A stretch of DNA of 64,000 bases, taken from contig CABYNW010000001.1 of assembly GCA_902520495.1 (NCBI GenBank), forward strand, positions 1 through 64,000, in the 5' to 3' direction. Source of the DNA: an uncultured SAR86 cluster bacterium (GTDB lineage Bacteria > Pseudomonadota > Gammaproteobacteria > Magnimaribacterales > D2472). The notes below the pieces were generated by a model, which was given only the letters and a program-made list of their open reading frames with translations, was not told the DNA's origin and did no database searches. Below are positions 50,865 through 60,874 of this stretch, piece by piece (the stretch's first letter is position 1; every line of letters starts with the position of its first letter). The position numbers and the translations under genes are program-made.

Positions 50865-51363
50865 CTCTATCGTAGGTAGATACTGTAAAATTAAAATCAT
50901 TATCTGAGTCTTTCATAAAGCTCTTTGAATCTATTTCTGTCCAATCAGTTAAATCTACTTCTGGATAAAATACATCACCATCAATCTCACAATCTACTTT
51001 AGTGAGAACTAATTTATTGGTTATTGAAATAGTATCTCTAAATAAGAAACCGCCTCCAATTATAACTATTTCTTCTAGATTTAATTCAACACAATAAGCC
51101 TTTGCATCACAAATTGCACCATCTATACTATCAAAAACAAAAGCACCTTCAATTTTATCTATAGTTCTTGAAACAACATAATTAATTCTATTAGGCAAAG
51201 GTCTTCCGATAGACTCATATGTCTTTCTGCCCATAATAATTATTTTATTTGTTGTGTATTCTTTAAAGTGTAATAAATCTCTTTTAAGGTTCCAAGGCAG
51301 ATCGTTATTTACACCGATAACATTGTTGTTTGATAGAGCAACGACATGAGAAATTATTTTCAT
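50857..51363 (-). CDS. folA: Dihydrofolate reductase
   Basis: ALSNNNVIGVNNDLPWNLKRDLLHFKEYTTNKIIIMGRKTYESIGRPLPNR. Confidence 0.96.
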   Translation of the reverse strand: MKIISHVVALSNNNVIGVNNDLPWNLKRDLLHFKEYTTNKIIIMGRKTYESIGRPLPNRINYVVSRTIDKIEGAFVFDSIDGAICDAKAYCVELNLEEIVIIGGGFLFRDTISITNKLVLTKVDCEIDGDVFYPEVDLTDWTEIDSKSFMKDSDNDFNFTVSTYDRVR

Positions 51364-52227
51364 TTAAACCGCCATTTTTGCTTTTATAGGAGGATGTGGG
51401 TCATATCCCTCCAAAATGAAATCGTCAATAGAACAACTTTTTAAGTCATCAAGCATATTAAGTTCAGGGATAACTAGTTTTGGCAGTAGTTTTGGTGTTC
51501 TTGATATCTGTTCTTTTACCTGGTCTATAGAATTTTTGTATATATGAGCATCTCCGAATGAATGAATAAATCTTTTTGGTTTGAGACCTAATATTTTTGC
51601 AATTATAGATAATAAAAGAGCATAACTAGCAATATTGAAAGGAACTCCTAAAAACATATCAGCACTTCTTTGATACATATGACAACTTATAGAGTCCTTA
51701 TTTATATAAAATTGTGACATAACATGACAAGGAGGTAATGCCATCTTATCAATTTCACCAACATTCCATGCTGACAATATGTGCCTTCTACTATCAGGAC
51801 TTTTCTTTAATCCTTCAATAAGTTCTTTAATTTGATCTTTTCCAGCCCAGTTCCTCCATTGAACTCCATACACAGGGCCTAGAAGTTTCTTTAAATCATT
51901 ATTCTCATAACCTAATTCTTTTCCTTGTTTATCAGCGTTATCAGTCCAGATTGTTGAATATTTTTCTAAGTCTGTGAGTTCAGATCTATCCCGATTAAAT
52001 CTTATTTCAGCTAATCTTCTTTCATCATCTGAACCTTCAAGAAACCATAGAAGCTCAGAGACAACCCCTTTCCAAGCTAGAGATTTTGTTGTTACTGCAG
52101 GAAAGCCAGACTCTAAATCAAAGTCCAATTGATGACCAAAAGACGATATTGTTCCAGTATTAGTTCTATCATCTTTATTTTCTCCATTTTCTAAAATGTA
52201 CTTTAATAAATCCAAGTATGCCTTCAT
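51364..52227 (-). CDS. thyA: Thymidylate synthase
   Basis: DDRTNTGTISSFGHQLDFDL; ALPPCHVMSQFY; YQRSADMFLGVPFNIASYALL. Confidence 0.97.
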   Translation of the reverse strand: MKAYLDLLKYILENGENKDDRTNTGTISSFGHQLDFDLESGFPAVTTKSLAWKGVVSELLWFLEGSDDERRLAEIRFNRDRSELTDLEKYSTIWTDNADKQGKELGYENNDLKKLLGPVYGVQWRNWAGKDQIKELIEGLKKSPDSRRHILSAWNVGEIDKMALPPCHVMSQFYINKDSISCHMYQRSADMFLGVPFNIASYALLLSIIAKILGLKPKRFIHSFGDAHIYKNSIDQVKEQISRTPKLLPKLVIPELNMLDDLKSCSIDDFILEGYDPHPPIKAKMAV

Positions 52228-53022
52228 GCGTTTTTCCTAGAATATAGCAACATTAAAAAGCCTATAAAGATCATTGGAATACATAACAATTGACCCATAC
52301 TAATAGAATCAAAAGCAATATAACCCATATGAGAATCAGGCTGCCTAAAGAATTCAATTATAAATCTTATTGAGCCATAAAAAATAAGAAATGATGAACA
52401 AACCATACCCTTTACGCTATTTCTTTGACTTATTAATAGAAGTATTAAGAATAAAACCAAACCCTCACCAAAACTCTCGTATAGCTGAGAAGGGTGCCTT
52501 AATAAACCAAAAGGATCAGTAGGAAATATAAAACCCCAGTCTCCATTTGTTGGTTTGCCAAATAATTCCCCGTTTAAAAAATTACCAATCCTTACAAGGC
52601 CAAGTCCGATTGGCATTGCCAAAGCAACACCATCCATAAGTCTTAGAAATTCAATACCTTTTCTTTTACAAAAAAACGATTAAACTTATAACTACCCCAA
52701 GAAGACCGCCATGGAAACTTAGGCCACCTTGCCAAATATAAAAAATTGAAAAAGGATCGTTTATAAGCTGATCAGTTCCGTAAAATAGCATATAACCAAT
52801 CCTTCCACCAATCATGGCTCCAAAAAATAGACCATATAAGAAAACCATGTCATTGACTTCATCATTACTAAGACCTATTTCTTTAATTATTTTGTTTCTT
52901 CTAAGAAATAAAAATATCAAAACAGCTGAAAGAAGCCATGTAACCGCATAGTATTGAATTTTTAATGGACCTATTTCAATTAAACTTGGGTTGTTAAAGA
53001 AATCTGATAGCTCAATAATCAT
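52224..53022 (-). pseudogene. lgt: Prolipoprotein diacylglyceryl transferase, reading frame split in two by an apparent +1 shift
   Basis: ORF 52666..53058 carries Lgt N-terminal half (GGLSFHGGLLGV), ORF 52224..52637 the C-terminal half (RIGNFLNGELFGKPT); joins in frame if A7 at 52670-52676 were A6. Confidence 0.9.
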
Positions 53023-53822
53023 ACTAAAAACATATATGTTGAAATTATACAAAACCATGAAGCCATAAGAATTCTTAAAGTTTTTTGTGATAAATAGTGT
53101 GCAAGTTCAGCACCATATTTTGCTGCAAACATACTAGTTATTGAAACACCAAATAATGCAGGTAAGTATACATAACCTAGACTTAAGTATGGAAGCTCAG
53201 CAATATTAATACCGGCTAATATATATCCAATTGTTCCAAATATTGCTATTGGAACACCACATGCTGCTGATGTTCCTATCGAAGATGTAAGTTTTAACCC
53301 TGATGCTCTAAAGAATGGGACTGAAAAAGTTCCTCCGCCTATTCCAAGTATTGATGATAAAAATCCAATTATTGAGCCAGCAAAAATTGACTTAGGCCTA
53401 TTTGGAGTAATTTTTTTAGAATGAATCTTTATGTCAAATAAAATTTGAATTCCAACAATTAAAAGAAATGAAGCAATAGTTAATTTTAAGAATACTCCTT
53501 TAACTTGAACAGCAAAAAGAGCCCCACCCAATGCCCCAAATATAATTCCAGTTGCAACGGGTTTAAAAAGTCTGAAGTCTATAGATTTTTTCTTTCTATG
53601 TGCATTAGCTGATGCAAGACCAGTAAAGATAATACATGAAATAGCTGTTCCTATTGATAAATGAACAATTATCTCACTATCAAAACCTAAACTTATAAAT
53701 GTGCCTATAAGAACTGGAACGATGATCAAGCCTCCACCTATTCCAAACATACCTGCTAGAAGTCCAGCAGCTATACCAAGAGCAGCAAATATTATGATTT
53801 CATCTAGCATTATTAAATTCAT
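53019..53822 (-). CDS. Sulfite exporter TauE/SafE family protein
   Basis: GLLAGMFGIGGGLIIVPVL; ILGIGGGTFSVPFF. Confidence 0.9.
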   Translation of the reverse strand: MNLIMLDEIIIFAALGIAAGLLAGMFGIGGGLIIVPVLIGTFISLGFDSEIIVHLSIGTAISCIIFTGLASANAHRKKKSIDFRLFKPVATGIIFGALGGALFAVQVKGVFLKLTIASFLLIVGIQILFDIKIHSKKITPNRPKSIFAGSIIGFLSSILGIGGGTFSVPFFRASGLKLTSSIGTSAACGVPIAIFGTIGYILAGINIAELPYLSLGYVYLPALFGVSITSMFAAKYGAELAHYLSQKTLRILMASWFCIISTYMFLV

Positions 53823-54288
53823 TACAAAAAGAATATTTAAGTTTATTTAATGCTTCAGAATAGACTCGCTCCTTAAATGAAATGATAACGCTTAAAGGAT
53901 ACCAATAAGAAACCCATTTATAATCTTCAAATTCATTATCAGGATCATTATCAAAGGATATTTTGACGTCTTCTTTTAATTTAAATAGGAACCATTTTTG
54001 TTTTTGGCCCTTAAATTTCTTATTTAAAAACCTTCTTCGACGACTCTTTTTTGGAACCTCATATTTTAACCAATCTTCAACATCTGAAATAAGTTTTGTT
54101 GATTTTGATTTAATGCCAACCTCCTCAAATAATTCTCTTTTAGCAGCTTTTAGAGCACTTTCTCCATAATCTATCCCACCCTGAGGGAACTGCCAGCTAT
54201 TCATACCTTTCCTTTTACATAATAATAATTTACCTTCTTTATTTGCAATTATTAAACCTACGTTCAATCTATAACCGTCTTCTTTCAT
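53800..54288 (-). CDS. rppH: RNA pyrophosphohydrolase (Nudix)
   Basis: YRLNVGLIIANKEGKLLLCKR...SWQFPQGGIDYGESALKAAKRELFEEVG. Confidence 0.93.
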   Translation of the reverse strand: MKEDGYRLNVGLIIANKEGKLLLCKRKGMNSWQFPQGGIDYGESALKAAKRELFEEVGIKSKSTKLISDVEDWLKYEVPKKSRRRRFLNKKFKGQKQKWFLFKLKEDVKISFDNDPDNEFEDYKWVSYWYPLSVIISFKERVYSEALNKLKYSFCNEFNNAR

Positions 54289-54293
54289 AAAAT

Positions 54294-55847
54294 TTAGAAA
54301 TTATTTTTTAAATCTATATTTTTGTTAATAAAATACACAAAAATTAGACTAAGTATTATTAGTAATAAACTAGGGCTTGCAGCTAGCTCCCATTGCCCCT
54401 CGCTTGTGAAGTTATATATTTTTGTTGAAAGAGTATCAAATCCAACCGGTCTTAATAATAAAGTTGCAGGCTGCTCTTTAATAGATTCTATAAAAACTAT
54501 CATAATGCTTAGAAAGATTGCGGGCTTAACTTGAGGCAAATAAAATAAAGTAAATGCTTTATAGGAATTTTTTGGTTTTGTAGATAATGCTCTTTCAGAT
54601 GACTCTGAAATATTTTCAAGAGATGAGGATATATAGTTAAAAGCAGGAGTCATAAATCTTATGCTCAAACAAATCAGTAGTCCAAATATGCCATATAGAG
54701 TTATAGAGGTACCAAAAATAACATCAAAAACCACCAACAACCCTGCAGCAATAACAGATCCTGGTATCGAATAACCAGAAGAAGAAATGGAGATTATATA
54801 TCTAAGACTATTAGTTCCTCTATAGCTTAAAGAAAGAGAAATCGCAAAGAATACCGTAACCAAAGCTGCACATATTCCAATAAGTATTGAATTTAGAAGT
54901 AAATTAAGATTATTAATTAGATTAAATTCTAGATTATCAAAATGCCAAAATATTAATTGTAAAAAAGGAATACAAAAGATAAAACTAAAAATTATTATGC
55001 AAATCGTCGTTAAAAGAAATTGTTTAAACTTACTTAATTCTATCTTTTCAACAATTTCTGCAGTTTTTGAAGCCAACAAATTAGAGTTGGTTTGAAAATA
55101 CCTACTAATAAAAATTATAAAAAGAACAAATATTAATAAATAACCTGCTAATCTTGCTGCAGAGTAGTAACTTTGATATCCGAACCATGCATCATAAATT
55201 CCAACAGTAAAAGTTTCTATTCTTAATGTAGAAACACCTCCAAAATCAGCAATTGTTTCAAAAATAACCAAAGCCATGCCAGCAAATATCGCAGGCTTTA
55301 ATGAGGGAAAGATAACCTTATATATAGCAGTTAAATCACTATTACCTAATGATTTTGCAGCTTTAAAAATATTTACACCAACATTTGATAATTGAGCCTT
55401 GGTTAAAAGAAAGATATATGGAAACAATGCCATAGACATTATTGCCGATGCCCCAATAAGATTTTTTATTGAAGGCAACACAATATTTATTTGTCTTAGA
55501 TACTCAGATATTGGACTGGAATATTCAAAAATACCTACAAATATAAAAGCATAAACATAAGCAGGAAAGGCAATTGAAAGACTAAGACCCCAACTAAAAA
55601 ATTTGTGACCAGGAAATTTATAAAATGTTACTAATATTGCAAGCGGCACTGCTATTAATGCAGAAAGTATTGCTGTAATAGAAGAAAGCAAAATTGTATT
55701 TAAAAAAAGAGTTACTAAATAATTATTAGTTAAAAATGTATTATCAAGTTGACTAAAGAAAGCAAGAAAGAAAAAATCTATAAAAAAAGTTATTGTAAAT
55801 GCCAGCCATGGCAAAGAAATATAACTCCAAACTTTTAAGTTTTGCAT
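54294..55847 (-). CDS. ABC transporter permease, iron(III)/Fbp type
   Basis: About 12 TM; two permease halves; FETIADFGGVSTLRIETFTVGIYDAWFG. Confidence 0.87.
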   Translation of the reverse strand: MQNLKVWSYISLPWLAFTITFFIDFFFLAFFSQLDNTFLTNNYLVTLFLNTILLSSITAILSALIAVPLAILVTFYKFPGHKFFSWGLSLSIAFPAYVYAFIFVGIFEYSSPISEYLRQINIVLPSIKNLIGASAIMSMALFPYIFLLTKAQLSNVGVNIFKAAKSLGNSDLTAIYKVIFPSLKPAIFAGMALVIFETIADFGGVSTLRIETFTVGIYDAWFGYQSYYSAARLAGYLLIFVLFIIFISRYFQTNSNLLASKTAEIVEKIELSKFKQFLLTTICIIIFSFIFCIPFLQLIFWHFDNLEFNLINNLNLLLNSILIGICAALVTVFFAISLSLSYRGTNSLRYIISISSSGYSIPGSVIAAGLLVVFDVIFGTSITLYGIFGLLICLSIRFMTPAFNYISSSLENISESSERALSTKPKNSYKAFTLFYLPQVKPAIFLSIMIVFIESIKEQPATLLLRPVGFDTLSTKIYNFTSEGQWELAASPSLLLIILSLIFVYFINKNIDLKNNF

Positions 55848-55871
55848 TTTAAACCTTAAGGATATTTTTCT

Positions 55872-56771
55872 TTATTGTTTATCAATACCTTCAGCAATAT
55901 CAACGCCTTTTTTCAGCTCCCTTCCTAAAACATTAATTCTTGTTTGGAGCTCATTTACATCATTCATAGCTGAATTTAATTTTTTTATGACGCCTTCTGT
56001 GCTTTTATCAAATTTTTTGAATTCATCTTCAATAACAAAGATAACTTTAGAAATCTTATCTGCATTTTCATTTAATTTTATGAAAGTGTGACCTATTCTT
56101 ACTATATCTAAAAGCATTGTTAGGGTATTGGGACCAACTATTAACACTTTGTGAACCCGAAGACATTCTTCTCTAAAACCTTCGATTTTATCTACCAAGC
56201 TTACTAATTTTTCAGAGGGCATATATAGAACAGCATAATTAGTGGTTTTATCTTTGAATATATACTTTGCTGAAATGTCTTTTGCGTCTTTTAAAGTTTG
56301 ATCCCTGAATTTTTTTAAACATCCTTCTTTTTCATTTTTACTAGCCGTCTCATAGTTGTCGAATAAACCTTGATAAAACTTTGAGTCTATTGGTATCAAT
56401 AAACCTTCTGAGGTAGTTATAGAACAATCAACTAAGTCACGCGTTTCAGGGTTAATTTGATGCTGAAACTTATATTTTCCCTGAGGAACGATATCTTTAA
56501 CAATGGATTCCAGACTCCATTCCCCTAGTTGACCTGCTCTAGTACTCCCCCCTAAGAATCTGTTCAATTCTATAGATGTTGCTGATATGGCACCCATCTC
56601 TGTGGAAACAGATTGTTTTAGCTCAATAATATGATTAGAAACTTCATTAAGCCTATTTTGAAGATTTTCACTACCACCTTTGTCAGAATTTTCTTTATTT
56701 TTTATTGTTAATATAAGATAAATGAGAATTCCTAGAATAAGAATAAAAGATATTAATATTAGAACTTCCAT
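55872..56771 (-). CDS. rmuC: DNA recombination protein RmuC
   Basis: RAGQLGEWSLESIVKDI; IPIDSKFYQGLFDNYE; ILVGPNTLTMLLDIVRIG-like pattern. Confidence 0.88.
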   Translation of the reverse strand: MEVLILISFILILGILIYLILTIKNKENSDKGGSENLQNRLNEVSNHIIELKQSVSTEMGAISATSIELNRFLGGSTRAGQLGEWSLESIVKDIVPQGKYKFQHQINPETRDLVDCSITTSEGLLIPIDSKFYQGLFDNYETASKNEKEGCLKKFRDQTLKDAKDISAKYIFKDKTTNYAVLYMPSEKLVSLVDKIEGFREECLRVHKVLIVGPNTLTMLLDIVRIGHTFIKLNENADKISKVIFVIEDEFKKFDKSTEGVIKKLNSAMNDVNELQTRINVLGRELKKGVDIAEGIDKQ

Positions 56772-56790
56772 AATGTTATTAGTATAAAAT

Positions 56791-58014
56791 GTGTCTTATA
56801 TTATGCATGAACAAATTATAGCAAAGTTTAATTCACTTAAAGAAAAGCAATTATCAATTGATATAACAAGAGGCAAACCTGACACAGATCAACTCGATCT
56901 TTCAAATGAGTTACTAGACATCTCTATACCAACACATTCTGAGGAGGGTATTGACCTTAGAAATTATGGAGAACCTTTTGGTATTAAAGAAGCAAGAAAA
57001 CTTGGATCTGAATTGCTCGATGCTCCTATTGAAAATATTCTTGCTGGAGAACAGTCAAGCCTATTATTAACTTATCAGACTGTTCTCTCGAACTTTTTAT
57101 TTGCTGATCCAGTACCGTGGAAGAATCTAAACAAACCAAAATTTATATGCCCTGTACCGGGTTTTGATAGACACTTTATGATGCTTGAAGATTTTGGAAT
57201 CGAGGCTGTTCCTATCCCTCTTAATCAAGATGGAATTGATTTAGATGCATTTGAAGAAGTTCTAAAAGAAGATAGTGAATTTGTTGGAATTTTATGTGTT
57301 CCAAAACACTCCAACCCATCTGGAGATACTTATGCAGATGAAAATCTTCAAAAGATGTTTGAAATAGGTTCTAATTTTTCTAATAAATTTCTTTTTCTCT
57401 TTGATCATGCATATTTAGTTCATGATTTTTTACCTACAGCTGAACAAAAACCACTCTGGAGTGTCGCAGTTGAATCAGGAGTTCAAAATCAAACTGTGAT
57501 AACAACCTCTTTCTCAAAAGTAACATTTGGTGGAGGAGGTATCTCGTTTTTGGCAACAGCAGGACATTCACTAGAACTTATTAAAAAGGTAAGAACTACA
57601 ATGATAATATGTCCAGATAAATTGAATCAAAAGAGGCACGTAGAATTTTTTAAAAATGCTGATAACGTAAAATTACATATGAAAAAACATGCTGATTTAG
57701 TAAGACCAAAATTTGAGATAGCCTATTCCTATCTTGAGAAATTACCTAAAGAATGTGGAATTTTTTCAAGGCCCACTGGAGGATACTTCATTACATACTC
57801 AACCACAAAACCAATTGCTACAAAAGTTGTAGAATTATGTAAAGAATTGGGCGTATTGATAACTCCTGCTGGCTCCACTTTTCCTAAAAATAACGATCCA
57901 AAAAATAGTGTTATAAGGCTTGCTCCCACATATGTCTCAAAAGAGGATCTTGAGATTGCTATGGAAGTTTTTATTACTTCTGTAGAAGTTGCTCATTTAG
58001 ACATTGTCATCTAA
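56791..58014 (+). CDS. Aminotransferase class I/II, MocR-type aminotransferase family
   Basis: ITRGKPDTDQLDLS; VPGFDRHF; TSFSKVTFGGGGISFLA; start could be 56803. Confidence 0.85.
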   Translation: MSYIMHEQIIAKFNSLKEKQLSIDITRGKPDTDQLDLSNELLDISIPTHSEEGIDLRNYGEPFGIKEARKLGSELLDAPIENILAGEQSSLLLTYQTVLSNFLFADPVPWKNLNKPKFICPVPGFDRHFMMLEDFGIEAVPIPLNQDGIDLDAFEEVLKEDSEFVGILCVPKHSNPSGDTYADENLQKMFEIGSNFSNKFLFLFDHAYLVHDFLPTAEQKPLWSVAVESGVQNQTVITTSFSKVTFGGGGISFLATAGHSLELIKKVRTTMIICPDKLNQKRHVEFFKNADNVKLHMKKHADLVRPKFEIAYSYLEKLPKECGIFSRPTGGYFITYSTTKPIATKVVELCKELGVLITPAGSTFPKNNDPKNSVIRLAPTYVSKEDLEIAMEVFITSVEVAHLDIVI

Positions 58015-58343
58015 TTCTTTGCTCTTTCATGTGGGATGTAAGATTTTCCATCAAAGTGTGAGAATATCTTTTTAATATCAGGATGGCTTGCAGGACCATC
58101 ATCAAAATCATCAAGTAAATTTTGTTCAGAGACATACGCAATATAAAAAATCTCTTCATTCTCTGCGAATATATGATAGAAAGGTTGATTCTTATTAGGT
58201 CTAAATTCTTTTGGTATTGCTTCATACCACTCATCAGTATTATTGAAGGTGGGATCTAAATCAAAAATAACACCCCTAAAGTTTAGAAATTTATGTTTTA
58301 CAATATTTCCAATTGAAAACTTTGCTTCTACTAATTCTTGCAT
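58011..58343 (-). CDS. hspQ: Heat shock protein HspQ
   Basis: FSIGNIVKHKFLNFRGVIFDLDPTF; QPFYHIFAENEEIFYIAYVSEQNL. Confidence 0.92.
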   Translation of the reverse strand: MQELVEAKFSIGNIVKHKFLNFRGVIFDLDPTFNNTDEWYEAIPKEFRPNKNQPFYHIFAENEEIFYIAYVSEQNLLDDFDDGPASHPDIKKIFSHFDGKSYIPHERAKN

Positions 58344-58379
58344 TATATTTATAACTTAAACCATTATTAGGGAAATGTC

Positions 58380-58718
58380 ATGAGTGAGAATATTAAAGTT
58401 GTTACCACATACGATATTGTTGGTGTCGAAATATTAGAACACATCGGTCTTGTTCAAGGGAGTACTGTCAGAGCAAGAAATTTTGGTTCTGACTTTTTTG
58501 CAACCATTAAGAATCTCATTGGTGGTGAGCTGGTTGGCTATTCAAAACTTCTAGAGATTTCAAGAAACCAAGCTTATGCAAGAATGATAGAAGATGCCAA
58601 ATCAAAAGGGGCAGATGCAATTCTAGGATTCAGATTCCAAACTTCAACAGTTGCTCAAGGAGCTGCAGAAATTTTGGCCTACGGAACTGCGGTAAAAATT
58701 AAAAAGGAAATATTATGA
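58380..58718 (+). CDS. YbjQ/UPF0145 family protein
   Basis: VVTTYDIVGVEILEHIGLVQGSTVRARNFGSDFFATIKNLIGGELVGYSKLLEISRNQAYARM. Confidence 0.92.
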   Translation: MSENIKVVTTYDIVGVEILEHIGLVQGSTVRARNFGSDFFATIKNLIGGELVGYSKLLEISRNQAYARMIEDAKSKGADAILGFRFQTSTVAQGAAEILAYGTAVKIKKEIL

Positions 58719-58939
58719 ATAAAACAGAAAAAATTGCTCTAAGAGAGTCCATTATAGTTGTTCTAATGGGAGCAGTTATAAATTTTCCCTTACAAACCTA
58801 CCTTTTATGGTTAACAATAGATAATTGGCAATGGTCCGATCCTTTAAAGATATCTATATTTATACAAATAATAATAACTATTGTTGCACTATTACGCGTG
58901 TACGCAATTAGAATGAGATTCCAAAGAGGCAAGTTTTAG
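58715..58939 (+). CDS. Small membrane protein, 74 aa
   Basis: Two TM segments; ATGA overlap with YbjQ-family gene. Confidence 0.6.
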   Translation: MNKTEKIALRESIIVVLMGAVINFPLQTYLLWLTIDNWQWSDPLKISIFIQIIITIVALLRVYAIRMRFQRGKF

Positions 58940-58947
58940 TTATTTTT

Positions 58948-59319
58948 TTATTCCTCTTCCTTTTTATGTTTGTGTTTCTTTTTGTCGTCCATAATTCTCA
59001 TTTTCATTCTTTGAGCAATCATGTCTTTGCAGAAAACATCATAAACTTCTGAGTAATTAGCAGCTAAGTCTGCAACCAATGCGACTTCAAGCCATTTTTC
59101 TTCATTTTCTGGATTCATTTCTATTTCTTTCCAGATGCCATCACTTAAGGCTAGCAGACCACCAATACCATCCTTCATTTCTTTACATTCTTTAAAGTCC
59201 ATAAGATGATTTGGATGATTAGCAAATCTATCTTTAGTAGGTTTTTCTGAAGGCTTGTGACCATCAGCAACTAATCCAAAAGACATAAATGTTGCTAGTA
59301 TTATTAATAAATTTCTCAT
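58948..59319 (-). CDS. Secreted hypothetical protein
   Basis: Signal peptide MRNLLIILATFMSFGLVADG; His/Lys-rich C-terminus DDKKKHKHKKEEE. Confidence 0.55.
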   Translation of the reverse strand: MRNLLIILATFMSFGLVADGHKPSEKPTKDRFANHPNHLMDFKECKEMKDGIGGLLALSDGIWKEIEMNPENEEKWLEVALVADLAANYSEVYDVFCKDMIAQRMKMRIMDDKKKHKHKKEEE

Positions 59320-59432
59320 GTTTCTCCCATATATTTAAATAACATGTATTAGATTACATTTTTTTAAGAAAAGTTCAAAAATAATCTTTACATTTAAATT
59401 TAAGTATTCATAATGCTGCGATATTTATACTA

Positions 59433-59720
59433 ATGAGCATATTCCGAATGTTTATTAGTATGAGTATGCTAGAAATTATCCAAATTTTAAGTGTTGTTTT
59501 TGGTACCTTGGTTGCCGCACCTCTTATCGTCTCTAAAAAAGCAAAAAAGAGATTAATTGGTTTATTAGCCGTTATTGCCGGTAGTTCTTTTGCAATAATT
59601 GTTCAGGTCTATCTTGGTTTGTATTACTTCGTATTTGCTAATGCATTTTGGTTACTAAATGCATGTAATGGCATTAAAAAAATTATGAAAACTCAAAGAA
59701 AGAATTCTACGGGTTTGTAA
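59433..59720 (+). CDS. Small membrane protein (MtN3/YgjV-like)
   Basis: Three hydrophobic segments; VFANAFWLLNACNGI. Confidence 0.45.
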   Translation: MSIFRMFISMSMLEIIQILSVVFGTLVAAPLIVSKKAKKRLIGLLAVIAGSSFAIIVQVYLGLYYFVFANAFWLLNACNGIKKIMKTQRKNSTGL

Positions 59721-60372
59721 AATCATCAAAATTAAGGAAGTGAACACCTCTCTCATTACTATTCATTTTTAATACGATAGATTTTGCTACCTTTGATGCA
59801 TTTATATTTCTAAACTTCTTCAAAGGACCAATCATCAAGTAGCCAAAAACATATGTTATTTTTTCAAAAATCGATATTAATAATTTCTCATCCTTTCTTT
59901 TGCCCAGAAGATGGCCTGGTTGCGCAATTACTATCTTTTGGAATCCAAGCGAAATAATTTCCTTTTCTATTTCACCTTTGACCTTAAGATAAGTATTTTT
60001 TGATTTATCATTCGCACCAATTGCAGACACTATACCAATAGATTTAGCTCCGTTTTTTTTTGCAAATAACGCAATACTTCTTATAAAGTCAAAATCTACT
60101 TTTCTAAATGCAGATCTTTCTGATTTCCTTAGATACAGAAGTTCATAAAGTTTTAGTGGTTTGCCAATAGCTACATAAACCTCATCCAACTTGATTTTAT
60201 AGGTCAACGCATCTATTTCATTAAAGTCACATATTATTTCTTCAATATTTGAATCGGAATGAAATTTATTTCTAGCTAGTGATATTATTTTGACATTATT
60301 ATTATCAAGTTCTTCCAATATCTTACTGCCAACCAAGCCTGATGCTCCTGCTAATAAAACTGTTTTAGTCAT
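59707..60372 (-). CDS. NAD(P)-binding oxidoreductase, atypical SDR (Htatip2-like)
   Basis: VLLAGASGLVGSKILEEL; IGIVSAIGANDKSKNTYLKVKGEIEKEI. Confidence 0.85.
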   Translation of the reverse strand: MTKTVLLAGASGLVGSKILEELDNNNVKIISLARNKFHSDSNIEEIICDFNEIDALTYKIKLDEVYVAIGKPLKLYELLYLRKSERSAFRKVDFDFIRSIALFAKKNGAKSIGIVSAIGANDKSKNTYLKVKGEIEKEIISLGFQKIVIAQPGHLLGKRKDEKLLISIFEKITYVFGYLMIGPLKKFRNINASKVAKSIVLKMNSNERGVHFLNFDDFTNP

Positions 60373-60874
60373 TTATGATTTGATTTACCAGCTCTACGAG
60401 TTCATCAATAGATTTAGAGCCGTCTAATATAAATTGAGCGTGATTATCATATAGAGGCTCCCTTTCAGAATATACTTCTGAAATAGATAATCCGTCGGGA
60501 ACAGCTAAACCTCTTTCTTGTCCAGCATCTATACGGTTGATGATAGTCTTAAGCGGAGTTTTTATATAAATAATTTTAGAAAATGTTTTTAAGTGCATCA
60601 TAGATTTCTCTGAATAAACAGCACTACCACCTGTTGAAATAATATCAGATGATGAGTCTAAGCTTAGAATGGCTTTTTCTTCTTGAGATCTAACAAACAT
60701 ATAGCCATACTCTTTTTTAATGTTCTCTAATGAGCAATTAAAGCCATTCTCAATCAGAAGATCTGTATCAATGTAATTTAAATTTAATTTCTTTGAAACA
60801 GCCATACCTAAAGTCGATTTTCCACATCCAGCCATACCTATAAAAGAAATACTATGCATTGCTTCCATATTCAT
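60365..60874 (-). CDS. Shikimate kinase-like protein
   Basis: FIGMAGCGKSTLGMAVSKKLNLNYIDTDLLIE; ISTGGSAVYSE. Confidence 0.82.
   Translation of the reverse strand: MNMEAMHSISFIGMAGCGKSTLGMAVSKKLNLNYIDTDLLIENGFNCSLENIKKEYGYMFVRSQEEKAILSLDSSSDIISTGGSAVYSEKSMMHLKTFSKIIYIKTPLKTIINRIDAGQERGLAVPDGLSISEVYSEREPLYDNHAQFILDGSKSIDELVELVNQIIND

Noticed and set aside
58007-58234. 75-aa minus-strand ORF overlapping hspQ in another frame
   Set aside because: HspQ frame is clearly the coding one.
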